Assembly (NCBI GenBank): GCA_000727475.1
Contig: KL647314.1
Span: 156,304-220,303, forward strand
DNA from: Sarcocystis neurona
Taxonomy: Eukaryota > Apicomplexa > Conoidasida > Eucoccidiorida > Sarcocystidae
DNA: 64,000 nt
Direction of reading: 5' to 3'
The notes beneath the pieces were generated by a model. That model searched no databases and was not told the DNA's origin. It saw only the letters and a program-made list of their open reading frames with translations. The position numbers and the translations under genes are program-made. Of the stretch, positions 1 through 14,200 are shown piece after piece. Position 1 is the stretch's first letter; each line of letters opens with the position of its first letter.

Positions 1-3000
1 GAGTTGCAGAGAGAGACAGAGAGATTCATATGCAAGGTAGCGAGTTGATAAACGAGCTGCAGGGGCGCGTGGAAAACTTTGAACAAGAAACAGATAAACA
101 CCGGAAAGAGATTTCAGCTTTGCAAGAGTCTCTTGAAGCCGCCGAGCGGCAGAATATTCAACTGAGAGGTAAAACATCTTTGACGCTGGCGTCGTTCAGA
201 AAGTATTGGGCTTTGCGTTTAGCACAAAGCACTCGGCGAAATGCTTTGCACTTGCAGCAGCAGAGAAGAATACCACATTTTACTCTAGACAATAGTGTTG
301 GTGGTGACAATCCCACTACTTGTACGGGGACTACTATTACCAACATGGCAGCACTGGTAGTCCCAGTACCTTTATCAGTACCACTATTACTACTGCTGCC
401 ACTACTAGTACTACTACTGCTACTATTACTACTACTACCATTTCGACCTCCTCTACAGCCACCGCGAAAACTCCTACAATGAATATCGTTGATGGTTTTG
501 TAACAGCGTTGTCAAATCTAACCACCAGTACTGCTGTTCCTGATGCTATGTACTCAGGCAAATCTGTAGCTCGCACTCCACTCTTACCACAAAACACCAG
601 GTTAAAGTTGGAACTGCTCAGGCACTCCGCTTCGGTGTTTTTTGTCGTTCTACGAGTCGACTTAAACGTCGTCGCAGTCCACGAGAAAGCACAATCTCGT
701 CCGTGTGACTGTACACGTCCATGTATAACGTCAACCTGTCTATTTATATATATATACGTACACATATATATATCTACGTACACTTGCATGTCTACGTTTG
801 TATGTGCTTCTATCTCACCAGTAGACTCCGCTTATACATATGTATTCCAGTTACTTGATCCAGTGCGAAAATCTCCCAGAGACGCTCGCCTGCGCTTGGC
901 CATTTACCACACGATATGAAACAGACAGTGTCTATTTCCCAGCGACGTACGCACACGTTCCCTCTCCGTGCAACAGTCTCCCTATTTCCGTACGTCCACG
1001 TGGATGTTCTGTTATTCCGTACAAGCAAATCTATACACGTAAATGTTAACTCACCCATCTACGTACGCCCGTGGATGACCCGCGGAGGGCAGCGTGCGAG
1101 ACACTCAGACAGACATTCGAAAAAAGTGAGGAGGGGTTCCTTCAGCAAATCTGTTTCACCTATCAGGGTCGCTTGCAGAATAGCGGGCAGCTGCGTTGTG
1201 AGGAGAGGTAGTGTTTCACGGACGCTTGCTGAGTGGGTCGCTGCTGCTCGGTGAACTGAGATAGAGCAAAATCTCTGGACGGACACCTGCAAACAGGCGT
1301 ACTTCTTTATGTGCATGTTTGTACACACGCACAGACAAGCAGCGAGTTTCATTAACATTAGTACACGCTGGTATGCATGCATGCGTCAAGGTCCTCAGAG
1401 GGCAAAATCAGAGTCTAACTACTCCCCAGCCTTCCTCAAACAACGTATCCTTACGTAGTAACGCAGTACAAGCTCACGTTCCTTCTGCACAGAGACGAGG
1501 TCGAAGATCTTTATGAGAGAAACAAATTATCCGTTGCTTTCTGTCCTGTCAAAAGAAATCCATTTTCTATACACAGAGACATGCTTGATACTGCATCAGA
1601 GCATGTTAAAGTTCGTTGTGTCTTCTAACCTGTAGTTCATGCGTACCGTGTGTGTTTAGACGTACAGCACACCAACGGTATTCCTTTCTGCACAACCAAT
1701 GGCAGACAACGTCGGGCAAAGTGAAACTAATTTAACACCGCAGTCGTCCGTGTTAACGGCAGAATGGACTCTTGTATTCCGTCTGTGCAGCTTTTTTTGT
1801 GTCCTGTGTTACACTGCAGCAAACTTCGAAATACTAAAGGGCGAAAAGTCCGCTCTAGAGGATGAAGCTCTCCCAACACTGCGGGCTGAAAACCAGCTCA
1901 TGAAAGCAGAGGTGGAACAGATGGACACGCTGAAAGAACTTTATGCCGACGCGGAACTGAAAGTACGTCGCCAGATGCACACAAACATCCGTACATCCAT
2001 TCGAACATACATACACACACAGGCACGTAACAAGACCTACTGGGCCTACCAAAACGAGAACACAATTAATCGTGCCACAGTCCGTAGACGTTGTAAGACG
2101 CCGTACTGCAGAGTTCAAATGCGTGCGTGCGAAGATGTCACTTATACACATACATAGAGATATACATTGTAATATGCAAGTATATCTACGTGTCGGTGGA
2201 TACATATGCATGTGCAGGTGTCCGTGCGTGCCCCTACATTTGAGAAGTCGAGACGTACAAAAAAACGCATACTTTACTACATAGAGGTGTATTCAGTTGT
2301 ATGCACAGCCACGCAAGTCTACACACTTGTAACAACGTTATCCTCTTTCCAATCCAGTCAGACTGCGTTTGGCTTCAGAAGATCGACCGCGTCAAAATGC
2401 GCTGCGTCGTTTGTAAATAATAACAAAAAAAAATGTACGTGTGTGAGCCATTTTGAGTGCGTGTAAGATGCGTTTCGACAAATAAACGCGCACGTCTTTA
2501 CAGCCTTCTCGACAATACATGTGGCGCACACCAGATGCAAAAATCAGCGTGGTTGGTGCTGTGTGAATCAGGAGTCAAGGAATAGCGGGTGCGTTCTCTT
2601 TGTTCCAGACTAGAGTCCAGTTTATGTACGGACAGAGTACATGGTCACTTTTCACAAGTTACACCTGTGCTCATGCATTTCCACATAAACGCTTTCGCAG
2701 TCTCTCTTCGTCCCTCTATGTAGAATGCAGTAAAAGACTACTATACATGGATATACCAGTATACGTATACAGGTGAACTCAGAATACTGTGTAGGCAGAG
2801 AGAGGAACTCAAAGCAGTAGATGCGTACATATCGACATACATCACACCGCTGTCGAGCTGCAGCGCCCATTTACATCCGGACGCCCTTCTCTACGAGGAA
2901 GCGTGCAGGGTCGGGGACATACTCAAACACATTCTCTTGTCAGACAGATCATTGGTAATGTACAAACAGATCTGCCTGTGTACCGCTCAGCATATATATA

Positions 3001-5199
3001 TATATATATAGATATATATATATATATATGTATATATACCTGTATAGGCGACGCACACGCCTGCCGAGATGTCACCATGGTTACTCGTGAATCCACGTAG
3101 TCACAAGTTTGTACATATATGTGTAGCATACGTGTGCGGCGGACCACGCTCGCTCCTCTTACAATCCTTTTACAGCTGCGCCCGCAGCCGCTCCACCGAA
3201 GACAAATCCAACTCGTATCTACTCGACACGTAATTACGGATTAGAACACAGCATGATATCAAGGTATTCGTTTTACTTGCCAAATTACCATGTGCTCCCG
3301 CCCTGAAGCGCATTGAAGCGAACGTGTTGTCTGCAGTAGGTAGGGGCGCGAGACGTACATTTACATACATAAATGTGTAGGGAGAGATGTAAATACATGT
3401 ACATCTGGACACGTCGATACTTTCTAATCAGCTACCCTTGACGTCTGGATGATAAAGGTTCTGCATAATGCGCCTTACTTGATGTAACGAAATTCCCCAC
3501 ATTAGCAAGCTGTATACTATGTGTGTAGCGCACATTTTCCGTATTTCTGCTTTCACCCTTATATGCGACGCGTATGAATGGCAGCCGTGAACGACTTCTG
3601 ATCCAGTTGTTCCACTCGTTGTTGTGCTTTTTACACCAGTGTGTGAAGCTCGGAGAACATCTGGAAGCGGCACGACTGCAGAACAAAGAACTCGAAGCCC
3701 TGCTAGAACAACAGGTGCGCCGGCACTACCATCTATAGCCGTTCGCGTGTGTCTCAGGGGACACTTAGTATGATTTACGTGTACATGTCCGCGTCTATAC
3801 ACATGGAAACGTACGAGAATATGTGACCCTGCCTCAGGCCCTGAGCGGACGTTTCACACCCTGGTAGACTAAGGTGGTTGGACACAGTTCACTGTTCACA
3901 ACCGTCTTGAGCTATAAAAGTGATAGGCAGTTCGCACCTGTAGGAGGAATTTAAGGATCGTACTACCCAGTGGGCCTCGACTGCGAGTCAGCCAGTGAAC
4001 ATGATTGTACAAGTATCTTAGCGCCCTTAAGGAATCTTCCTTGTCTCAAAACAGCTTGAAAGTATGCAAATCGTTTGCAAGTATAAGGCGTATATGCCTC
4101 CGTCGCATAACATATCTAATATAGGGAGGCGTTGACGTCCGAAGGTGGCAGGTCTGACCACATAGGTATCTACTTGTATGACTGAGCACATTTACACATA
4201 TTCGTATACGTGGGCCTTTCTGCAGATCTGCTGTTTGTACACATGTGTGTAGGTCTACGTGGACGCTTGTCTGCTTGTTGATCAAGCACATGCATACGTA
4301 CATACATTCGGTTGTACTTTTCAAATTACACTTTACCTACTATCGATTGCTTTCAGTGTGTGCAAATAGTTACAAGTGAAGACGTGTACACACACGCGCA
4401 TATATATACATATATGTGCCTGCGTAAGCACATGTGTGCATACATACAGCTGTGAACTGGCAGCAGAGCATACTTTGTGGGTACTCTGCTAGGCTTCCAC
4501 GTTTGAGGCAGAGAAAGCGACTTTATCGGATTGCCAGACTCAAGCTTTTCAATCCGTAAGCGCCCCTTTATACAAGCCGGTCAACACCCGTCAGTTCAGA
4601 ATACACATATATACACAAATGTATTTGTGTACACGCGACTGTGTTTACGCCTACACATGTCTGCGCACGCGTACACTTCAGCGCGCATAAGTACGTGCGT
4701 AAACAGATTTCTACATATACGTAGATACGTGTATAAGTACACGTGCACGCATCCAATCAGACTTATGCATCAAAGGTGTAAAATCAAACATACACAAACA
4801 TATATCCATACACACAACTGTGCACACAGATGTACTTTTACACAAAGGCGGAAGGCTTAGCTGTGAATTCAAGCAATTCAACACGGAACGCGTGTGCTTG
4901 TTGGCCAGCAGTCCTCACTTTCGCTGGACATGACCGAGGCACACAGTAACATAGGTATTTCCCACATGTGTACACACACGCTGAAAAAACATTAGCACAG
5001 ATATAGGTATGTATCTGTCTGTATTTACACGTGGGTACATACATATATATGCGTATGTGTGTCCATTGCGGGGTGAGCTTGTGCAGTTTTTGGCAGAGAG
5101 GACTCAGCACCGGGACCAGGTCAAGCTCTTGCAGGATCAGCTAATCGAGCTGCGTCAGTGAGCGAAGCAGCACCCAATGTATATGTTCTTACGTACAAA

Positions 5200-5234
<35 letters not shown>

Positions 5235-8200
5235 GCGATATGAAGTCGTTTGCACAGGAAAGCACAGCTGCGCCATTTTACGCAAAAGAAGAGGATACAC
5301 GGACTCCTGAATCTGTATCTGTGTGTATGTATTTATATATATTATTCGTGCCGTCGTTGATCCCATCCTCATTGTTGAACGTTCGGACAGGCAATTATTC
5401 TCTCTAACGACCTGCTTGGCTATAAATATCTATTGCTTGCTGCTCTTCTGGACGCGTAATACTCACTATCTATTGAGCCACATGTTTCGCTGGTTGACCC
5501 GTCTGTGCTCGTGCGTAACCACCGCGGTTTATACTCTCTACGACTCTACATAGAATTATTTCTCAATAGATGGAGACGTGCTCGAACAAGCGAGTGGCTC
5601 GTTGCCTCACTGCCTACACACTAAGCTATATATATATATATCTTTATTTAAATATTGGTACGTGTATATTCAGTAAAGCACTGTCATCCAGGATACTTAT
5701 CCGAAAAGAACGGTGGGTAGATGTCCACGTGGCGTGGGGACAGCACTTGCAGACGTTATATTTACATGTACACACACCTGTGCTTACCTACGCCGTATAC
5801 ACTTCCGGCTAGCCAGATACATCCACGTGGAACTCCCACGTTCAAACCACTAAGTATTTAGACCCCACTGCAGACGTACGCTCATCGTACCGGTTTCTCC
5901 TTGTATACACAGATATATACGTGCATATATATATACACGGTGAGAGAGAGATATCTATCTTGTCTTGTCTCTTACACATTCAGTATTACTGGCCCACGTG
6001 GGAACGCAATGAAGGTGCACGTGTGTGCATACATTCAGAAACTCCCCTACGTGTGCGGCGCCCTATGGCCTGCCTGAGGATTCGAGTAAATATATGTGCA
6101 TATATTTGTATCTTTAAGTGACGCGTACGCACGTGTTTCATGTCGCCGGTCCTTCTGCTTCTAGCGCTGGACAAATTATGCGTCGATTCGAGTAAAGATA
6201 CGAATATATATATATATATGTATCTATAAGTGACGCGTGTGCACATCTTTCATGTCGCCTGTCCTTCTGCTTTTGTTGCTGGACATATTTTGCATCTATT
6301 CGAGTAGATATATGTATACACATATGTGTATCTATGCATGACGCGTATGCAGATGTTTCGTGTCGCCGATCCTCCTGCTTCCAGTCCTGAACAAATTCTG
6401 CGTGGATTCGAGTAAATATATTTGTACATATATACGTATCTAGAACTGAAGCGTGCACACGTTTCATGCCTCCGGTCCTTCCGCTTCTGCTGCTGCACAA
6501 ATTATGCGTGGATTCAAGTATATATATGCACACGTACGTATGTATCTGCAAGTGACGCGTGTGCACATGTTTCATGCCTCCGGCCCTTCTGCTTCTGCTG
6601 CTGGACAAATTCTGCGTGTATTCGCGCTGGCCCTGGGGGCTCTACGAAGACTCTGTGGATGTGCTGTTTCTCCCTTTCGTTTGTTTGTTGCCTTCCGCGG
6701 CTGCAGGAAAATAGCAGACCAACAGCGACAATTAGATGATACTACGAAAGATGAAACTATCTCAAAACTGCACGGGGTGGTCTCTCAACTCGGGGAGGAT
6801 CTCTCGAAGGCGCAGCAAGAAATAGCAGAACTCACAAAACGTCTTGAGAGCACCGAAAACAAAGCTACTGATCTTCTTCTTGTAGGACAGCTCCCGCGAT
6901 CGCTGCCACCAGCGGTCCTGCTTTACCTCCTGCTGGCCACATACGAAGTACACGAAAAGTCCAGCGAAAGCTTGCCACTGTGATGTGTATGCTCTGGCGT
7001 GTAGAGTCACGATAGAGAGGTTTGCAATCTAAAGAGCAAGTTGGAGGGAATGATGCGTGAGCGCGACGAAGTGGAGATGCAAATGCGCAAGGTGCAAATG
7101 GAGAGCAAACAGGAAATTTCCGAAGCTTTCGAGAAGGAAGAAAAGATGAAGAAGGATATTTACAAAATGAGACTGTGTATAGATGATCAAACGCAGAAAA
7201 TGGCTGCCTTGACCAAGCTCATGAACGAATTACAGGAGGAAAACAAACGCATGGTAAAAAACACCCACGCTCACGTACGGGTTCAGATTACAGATGGGAC
7301 GATGTTAAAAAAAAAATCTAATCAGATCTACACGCCTGTACGCTGGAAGACATATGTACTAGCTCGAGGCCCACGTCAGCGCACGCTGTAAAGGTGCATA
7401 CGCATCGTCAGAAGCAGAACGCTGAGACCTCAGCGTCACGTGTCGAAAATTAAGTCCGGCCTTCGCTGCATCAAAAACTATACAAATCCGAGTGCGTACA
7501 CAGGTTTGCGTATAAAACATTTAATGCCAATACATTCAGCTGGAGGCGCATGTAGATTTGGGTAGCGATACGCGCGCTTACAAAGGAACACAGTCATTTC
7601 GCTAGTACCCGGACATAAGACTCTCTTCTCTTTTTGCAGCCTTAATTATCGTGAAGATGCCGGTAGAAACGGATGTACGCCGATGCCTGCTGCAGTTTCT
7701 CTGTGTTGAGTCTATGGGGGAATGAATAATGGTTTTTATCAACACTCTGCACAGAGTTCTCTGCTCCGCCTATATTTGTGTGCGTGAGGCAGGTACTCAT
7801 ATATATACATATATATATATATGTATATATATACACATATATGCACACGTACAGGTACTTATGTGCCTACATTTGTGTATATGCATATGAAGCATTCACC
7901 GCTACGGCTGCTGCTGCCACGTGTTTTTGTAATCCACGTGTATTGATGCAATGTGAGGTAAGTAATCCCTAAAATCCTTGTGTGTGACGTGCTTGCAGAT
8001 AGGGGCTGATGTCCTTGCGTTCCTCTCTGTGGAGTGTTAACATACTTCCAGTCTATCCAGATAGGTATATGTACACACATACATCCATACAATCATATAT
8101 AAAAATACTTGAACAACCAAGGAAAAACGCATAATTTTTCGGTAAAGGAAACACATATCCGTCTACACAAAAGTGCAAGCACAGGTCTCTCTTTGAATCC

Positions 8201-11200
8201 CCCTTTTTGTTTCCTGTTGCGTCTTGTGTAGCAACTGGAGAGCGAAGAGCAGCTGGGGTTGGTGCTGAAGACGCATGCAGAAGAGCAGCAGCAACTGCTG
8301 CAGCAGCTAGAGGTCGCGAAATTGGACCAGGAGCGGCAAGCGAAGGACGCAAGCATAGAGCTGCAAGCCGCAGAGCGGCGACATAGGGATGACATAGAGA
8401 AATTGAAAGAGGAGGGGAGAGTGTCGGCGACAAAGCTGAAAAGCCACTGGGAACAGACAACAGCAGACCGTGTGAGGTCGCTCTCTGAACAGCACCAGAA
8501 GAAGGTAAGTAAAAGGTAATCCGGAACAGCTACGAGTAACAGTTCTACAAAATGTATACTGACGCGTGCACGTATTAACCACGTTTTACGAGCAGGGCCG
8601 GTATACACATGTATGCGTATATGTATACCTGTGGGTACGTGACATGTGGAGATAAGAGCAGAAACCTCTGCTACTCGTGATCCGGTGCACGTGTGCAGAT
8701 GCAGCACTTTTATGCAACTGCACAGAAATGACGAGTATAGGTATCTAAAAGGTAGGTATGCGTGTGTGTGCGCTATAGACGTTTCTAACTGAATGACGTG
8801 TGCAAGACACAGGTAATCGCTGCGTAAGCGTGAGCTCCACCTCATCTGCTTGCACACAGGTGACTGCATGTATATATATATATATGTAGAGATCTACCCC
8901 TTGTGTATCCGGTACACACCGCACAGATGAGTGGTTTACTGAGCAGAGGCCTCATAGAGCACACGTTCTCCGCCTTCTATCGAGGGACGTGTTCAGGGGC
9001 GGAGCGAAGGCGATGAAGGAGCGGGCCACTTAAACCGACACTTTCTCACAGTGAAAAACTTTCGTGTACAGTAGCTGTGTTTGTAGGCCTCTTCAGGCGA
9101 CGTCTGTCATCAATGTACAAACAAACGTAACTAGCTATAAACAAGCGTAAAGAGGGCGTGCAGTCACCTCAGTGGACGCAGTCGGTAATCCGTAATTTCA
9201 CTTACGTTCCTCTTCCCGGTAGTAGGAGAACGGGACATTTTTATTCAGCAGCCGTTCCGCACGCAATTTTTTCGGTCGCGTACACGCGGAGACATGTTGT
9301 GGAGTGTGAAATCGCCATGGAAGAATTCGACACCATTGGATTTCAAGACAGAGTGTCATACATGCTGTGCGCTCCACTTGCAACAATTTGCGTCCGCATT
9401 TGCGTATACATGTGTATACATATAGGTATAGCTAAGTATGCGTTAGTTTATAACTTGCCGTGTGACTGCGTCTGGTCGGTACCTCCCTGACAAGCTCTTT
9501 GTCGTCGTCTCTTCGCAGACAATGGTGGACATTCTTGTATGGAGGTGTCCAATACGTGAAATGAGACCCAGGAGGATAACTCATGAATAGCATGACTATT
9601 GTTAGAACACGTGCTGTGTATGCAGCTGCAAGAAGTGGAGGAGTCTTATGAACGAAAGCTACAAGCGCTGCGTGGAGAACACGATAAGCAACAGAAGCGT
9701 TTGCGCGCTTCGCTGCTGGAAGAAGCAGCTTCCGAGCGCGGGGGATTTCAAGAAGAGATTACAAAGCTGAAGGCAGAGAGAGCACAGTTAATTAGAGCCG
9801 TAGAAGATCACAGGCTGGTAAGACTACACAGAAGGATAAGGAGGTGCAGGGAGCAATACAACAGAAAAGAAGAAAGGGTCACCACACAGGGGGTCGTACT
9901 GGTAGTAATAGTAATAGTGGCACTGGCAGTGATAGTAGTACTAGCAGTAGCATTTAATGCAGCATTGAAAGCGGTAGCGGAAGAGCAAGGGCAAGAATCA
10001 GAAGTGGGAAGAAATGTGGAGCCAAGGGAGAGTCCCTTTCGATGGCAAAACACAAACAAGAAACCGTTCAGGACCCTCTTATGATGTACACAGTCCAGTC
10101 GACAAATGAGAGAGTAGAGACATATTCGAGCGACTAGGGAGGGATGTAGTAAAAATCACTGCTATTCGAAGACGCGCCGATGGTTACCAAGCATGGCAGC
10201 TCCACAGGAATGTAGAGACGTCACGGGCAGCGGCAATCAACACTTCGGGCGCTGAACGCAAAAAAGAAACCCAAGCGAAAAAGATTGAACGACAAATTTG
10301 TACGTACACGTACAAATCTATCTGAACCTGACTAGTACGTACACCTATACTGATACACAGAAAAGCGGAGGCAGCACGCGTCACCTACAGTATCGACTCC
10401 TGATGCAGAGGCGCGCGCGATATTGTGTGAAGGTGCTTGAGTTCTCGTACACACTCGTAGATATATCGCTTCCGTAGAATGCCAAAATTGATCTAGTTGA
10501 TCAATTTTGTTCCCAGTTCTATACGCTAACACACATCTACGCATATGTATATATATATATGTATATATATATACATGCGCATGTGCCCCAGCTTACTTAA
10601 GAATATGGATACTGTCACAGGAAAGCCGTTCTCATTCACGTATATATATGTATATACTTTTGTGATTGAACAGCAGCTGAGCTCCAAAGCGATGTCATAT
10701 GGACCTGTGCGCGTGTTGTTTGTGCACCACCACGCGTCAGCGCTTCCGTTGAGAATAGCGTGACAGGGGCATGTGCATGTGAATGTGTGGATCCAAAATC
10801 GAACGTAGTTCGATTATCTTACGGCGAGAACAGGACAGCAACAAGGTGACAAGTCCAAGTGTTCTCGGTGATTCTTATCGTTCTGACTCCCGTGCAACGT
10901 CGTAAAAGACTTGTTCCACAGCACCATCAGTGGAATTCAACAGGCAGCTGCGAGAATCATAGATTCTATCTATTTATGCCAGCGGTGTTCGTACACGGAA
11001 ATTCAGAGATCCGGACACGCAACGCCAGATGCGCCCTCTCTACACTACTCATCGCATACCTTCGATGTTCTCATAGCTATTTATATGATTGATTATGTGG
11101 GTGTATGTATATACGTGTGTGTACAGGATGGACTGTTCATTTATTGCGTCGAAAGTATATGTATATATATATACACACACACGTGTATACCCCTATGCCT

Positions 11201-14200
11201 GGAAAATGTCTCTGCGGCGCTCGCAAGAAGTACTGGTGGGCGCATGGAGTGTGCGAGCAGTGGCGTTTCTCATAGTACTCCGTTTTCCTTTGAGGGATAC
11301 AGTGCCCCGCACGTCCGGCTAGATCTGCAGATGTCGTAGGTAGGGCATTTTACGTTTCTGTACGTTCTTCATGAAGTGAAAGAGATCCAGAAATTGTCCC
11401 GCCCTCAAAGCCTTTACTCACTCGCATTCTTCTTCCTTCTCTACACTTTTCTTCCGTTTCAATGACGTTTCTTCCTGAGTTTCTTGACGTTCCTTTTCCT
11501 TCGCGTTGCTCTCCTTCTTATTTCTCTTCCTTTCCCCCTCTTCTTTGCCGCACCCACAAGAAAATATCTTTTACACAACGTCTCAGTCGCGCATTCATCA
11601 TGCTCTTCGACTTTCCACGCTCTCCGGCATACAAGGAGCTGCCCTTCGTTGCTTTTTCGCCAGTTCTTTGCTAAACTGCCCGGCCGCTAATGCAGGTGTA
11701 CCTGTGTCCCCTTTCTGTGCGCCTATCTCCGTTGTATTTTTCACCTTCAATATCACCGGTACGCTCTTTCGTTGCTGCGCCCCTGCCACGAAGACACCTT
11801 CCTCGTCCCTAGTATCTGTATTCTTTTTTTGTGCACCTTTTTTCATCGTCAACACATACTCGTACACCTCTAGTTGTCGCCTCCCTGTGTTCAAGTGTTC
11901 TTTATCCCTTGCTTCCGCCTTCGCCTTCTGCGTTCGATCACACCTGGTACTACGCCCGGCCTTATGCGTCTGATCCGCATTTCGTACTCCCCCGTGTTCA
12001 CTTCCAGTCCAAGCTACGTGACAAGCGTACTATATTGGTGCACTTTTGCCCTATGTTGAGGCACCGGTTGCCTTTTTTCTTGTTCGTCACCAGTAAGACT
12101 TCACCTGCGTACGCTCGTCTTCACCGTCAAGCGTCGTCCGGAGTGCACAAGCTTTTCCATTCTTTATGGACCTTCCTCTGTTTAGTGCTTTTATTGTTCT
12201 GCCGCTAGGTTAAGTATTGTTCCTTCCCGTTTCCTCCCCCTTCCCTCCATATTACTCCACTTTCTGCGGCTCCTCTGTTTTTCGTGGGCTACCTTTGAAG
12301 GTTGCATTCACTGTCGCAAAGCTGTTCTTTAAGTCCTGTATCCCCGTCGCTTGTTGTTCCTCCACTCTTTGTCAACGGTACAACAGGCTTGCAGCGAGAA
12401 GGACGGAGCAATTGAATGTCTCGAGCAGCGAAACGCATCTCTTTCACGTAATCTTGAAGACCAGAATGAGGAGATACTGCAGCTGCATCAGCAGCACAAG
12501 CAGGAGCTTCAAAAACTACAGACCAACTATGAAGAGGAGAGAATTAAAGTCTTAAGCAATCACGAACAGAAGCTAGCTGCTATTGAAGTAAGCGGTACAC
12601 TACCTAGCATTTTCTGAGCCCGATAGCGTACACAGATACGACGACGAAGAGCGATTCAGGCAGTCAGAGTTATAGTGTTCCTTTCATCGGAAAAAAGGGG
12701 CGCATGTGCAAAGATACGCGCATGAGCACCCAAGAGAAACAGTGTACAAACTTATGCATCAGAGTACGGCTACGAAAAAGAGGAAGTACGCTCTGGTAGC
12801 TGTCCTCCAACTACTGAATGCACAGCATTTGAATGCTCGTGTGGTATATGTACACCGCAGCACACAGGCAGACGAACACGTTTCGAGAGGTCCACTCGCG
12901 CGCTTGTATCCCTCTATATCTGTATACTTATCTATATGTATGTATATACACATATATATATAATTAAATATGCGTAAGGAATTTCATATCGGTGACGACG
13001 TGGGCAGGAGCACAGCCGCATATACAACAGTTGGAGGACAGTGACACACAGTTGCAGTTGTCCTGAAGTGTTCTAAAGTGAGAATCAGGCTTCACGACGA
13101 AGAGGTTTTTACAGGTGAATTTTGTCCCTCCAGAACTAAAGTGACCTTGAGATACACGAGTGCAGATCAATGCTTTTACGGTAAACATTTATATTTGAAA
13201 TAGCGGTCTCTCTTTCCGTGCACGCCTCCACTTGCCTACGCTTTGACGCACCTGTGTATCTCGAGTAATGCATCCGCCTACAGGCAAGGACAGTAAGTGC
13301 GAAGTGATCACGAGAATGATGAAATCTCTCTTCAAGGGCGTATTTGCTGCTTGACCTTTCCAGACGTATGCCTCCCCACGCAAGTGTGTACACATAGATG
13401 CGTGTACCGTGTATGAGCTTCTCTACATGGATAGGAATTTTCAACAATAAATTCGCATGCATGGGGGCGCCTGAGTATCCTTCCTTATGAAGAAGTGACA
13501 GTTAAAAGGAACGTGTATGTCTGTTAGCTGCCGATCAGGTAAAATATACGTCTGCAGCGCTTGACAGCCTGACGCGTTCTGCGCCTGGAAAGTTTACACA
13601 TACGTAGACACAGAAGTTTCTGCGTGTCGCCGTTCGTATACACGCAGTGGATAGATAGATAGCTAAACACGTGCATTTGTTTCTGATACGTCAACGTGTA
13701 CATTTGTGAGATGGTAGACAAGGTTTTGGTCAACGTCACGAGCTCCGTGCTACCTGCCACTACAGCTTCAATAAACTGCTAATGCGTACAAATCAGTAAG
13801 CATTGCATTTACGTTGGTCTTACCTGAGATACGTTGACATCTTTAACATACAATGTGTGAAATTATTCTCCTTTAATCTTCCAAACCAGCAGTAGAAGTG
13901 CCAGCGTTAGCAACGACATCAGCATTCTACTTCAACCGGATAAGAATAACCGCAGCAGTCCTGCGGGCACACGTACGTGTGTGCACGCTCGCATGGACGT
14001 GCTTCTACCTAAGCATATACACGTATTTGTGTTCGTGGAGGCTGAGCGGCGAAGCAGCAGGTTAGTTCAGTCCCTGACACGACGATTGATAAAGACAACG
14101 GGAAGCAACATGAGAGCTCAACTTGTTTACTTAGGACAAAAAGTTATCAGATGCACGTACATATACATACTCATGTGTACGGCTCTCTGCATACGTAGAT

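Noticed and set aside
9818..10084. Val/Ala-rich continuation after the coiled-coil exon ending at 9817
   Set aside because: A consensus GTAAGA donor ends the exon. The continuation is a GTA/GCA-type simple repeat and does not match the coiled-coil character.
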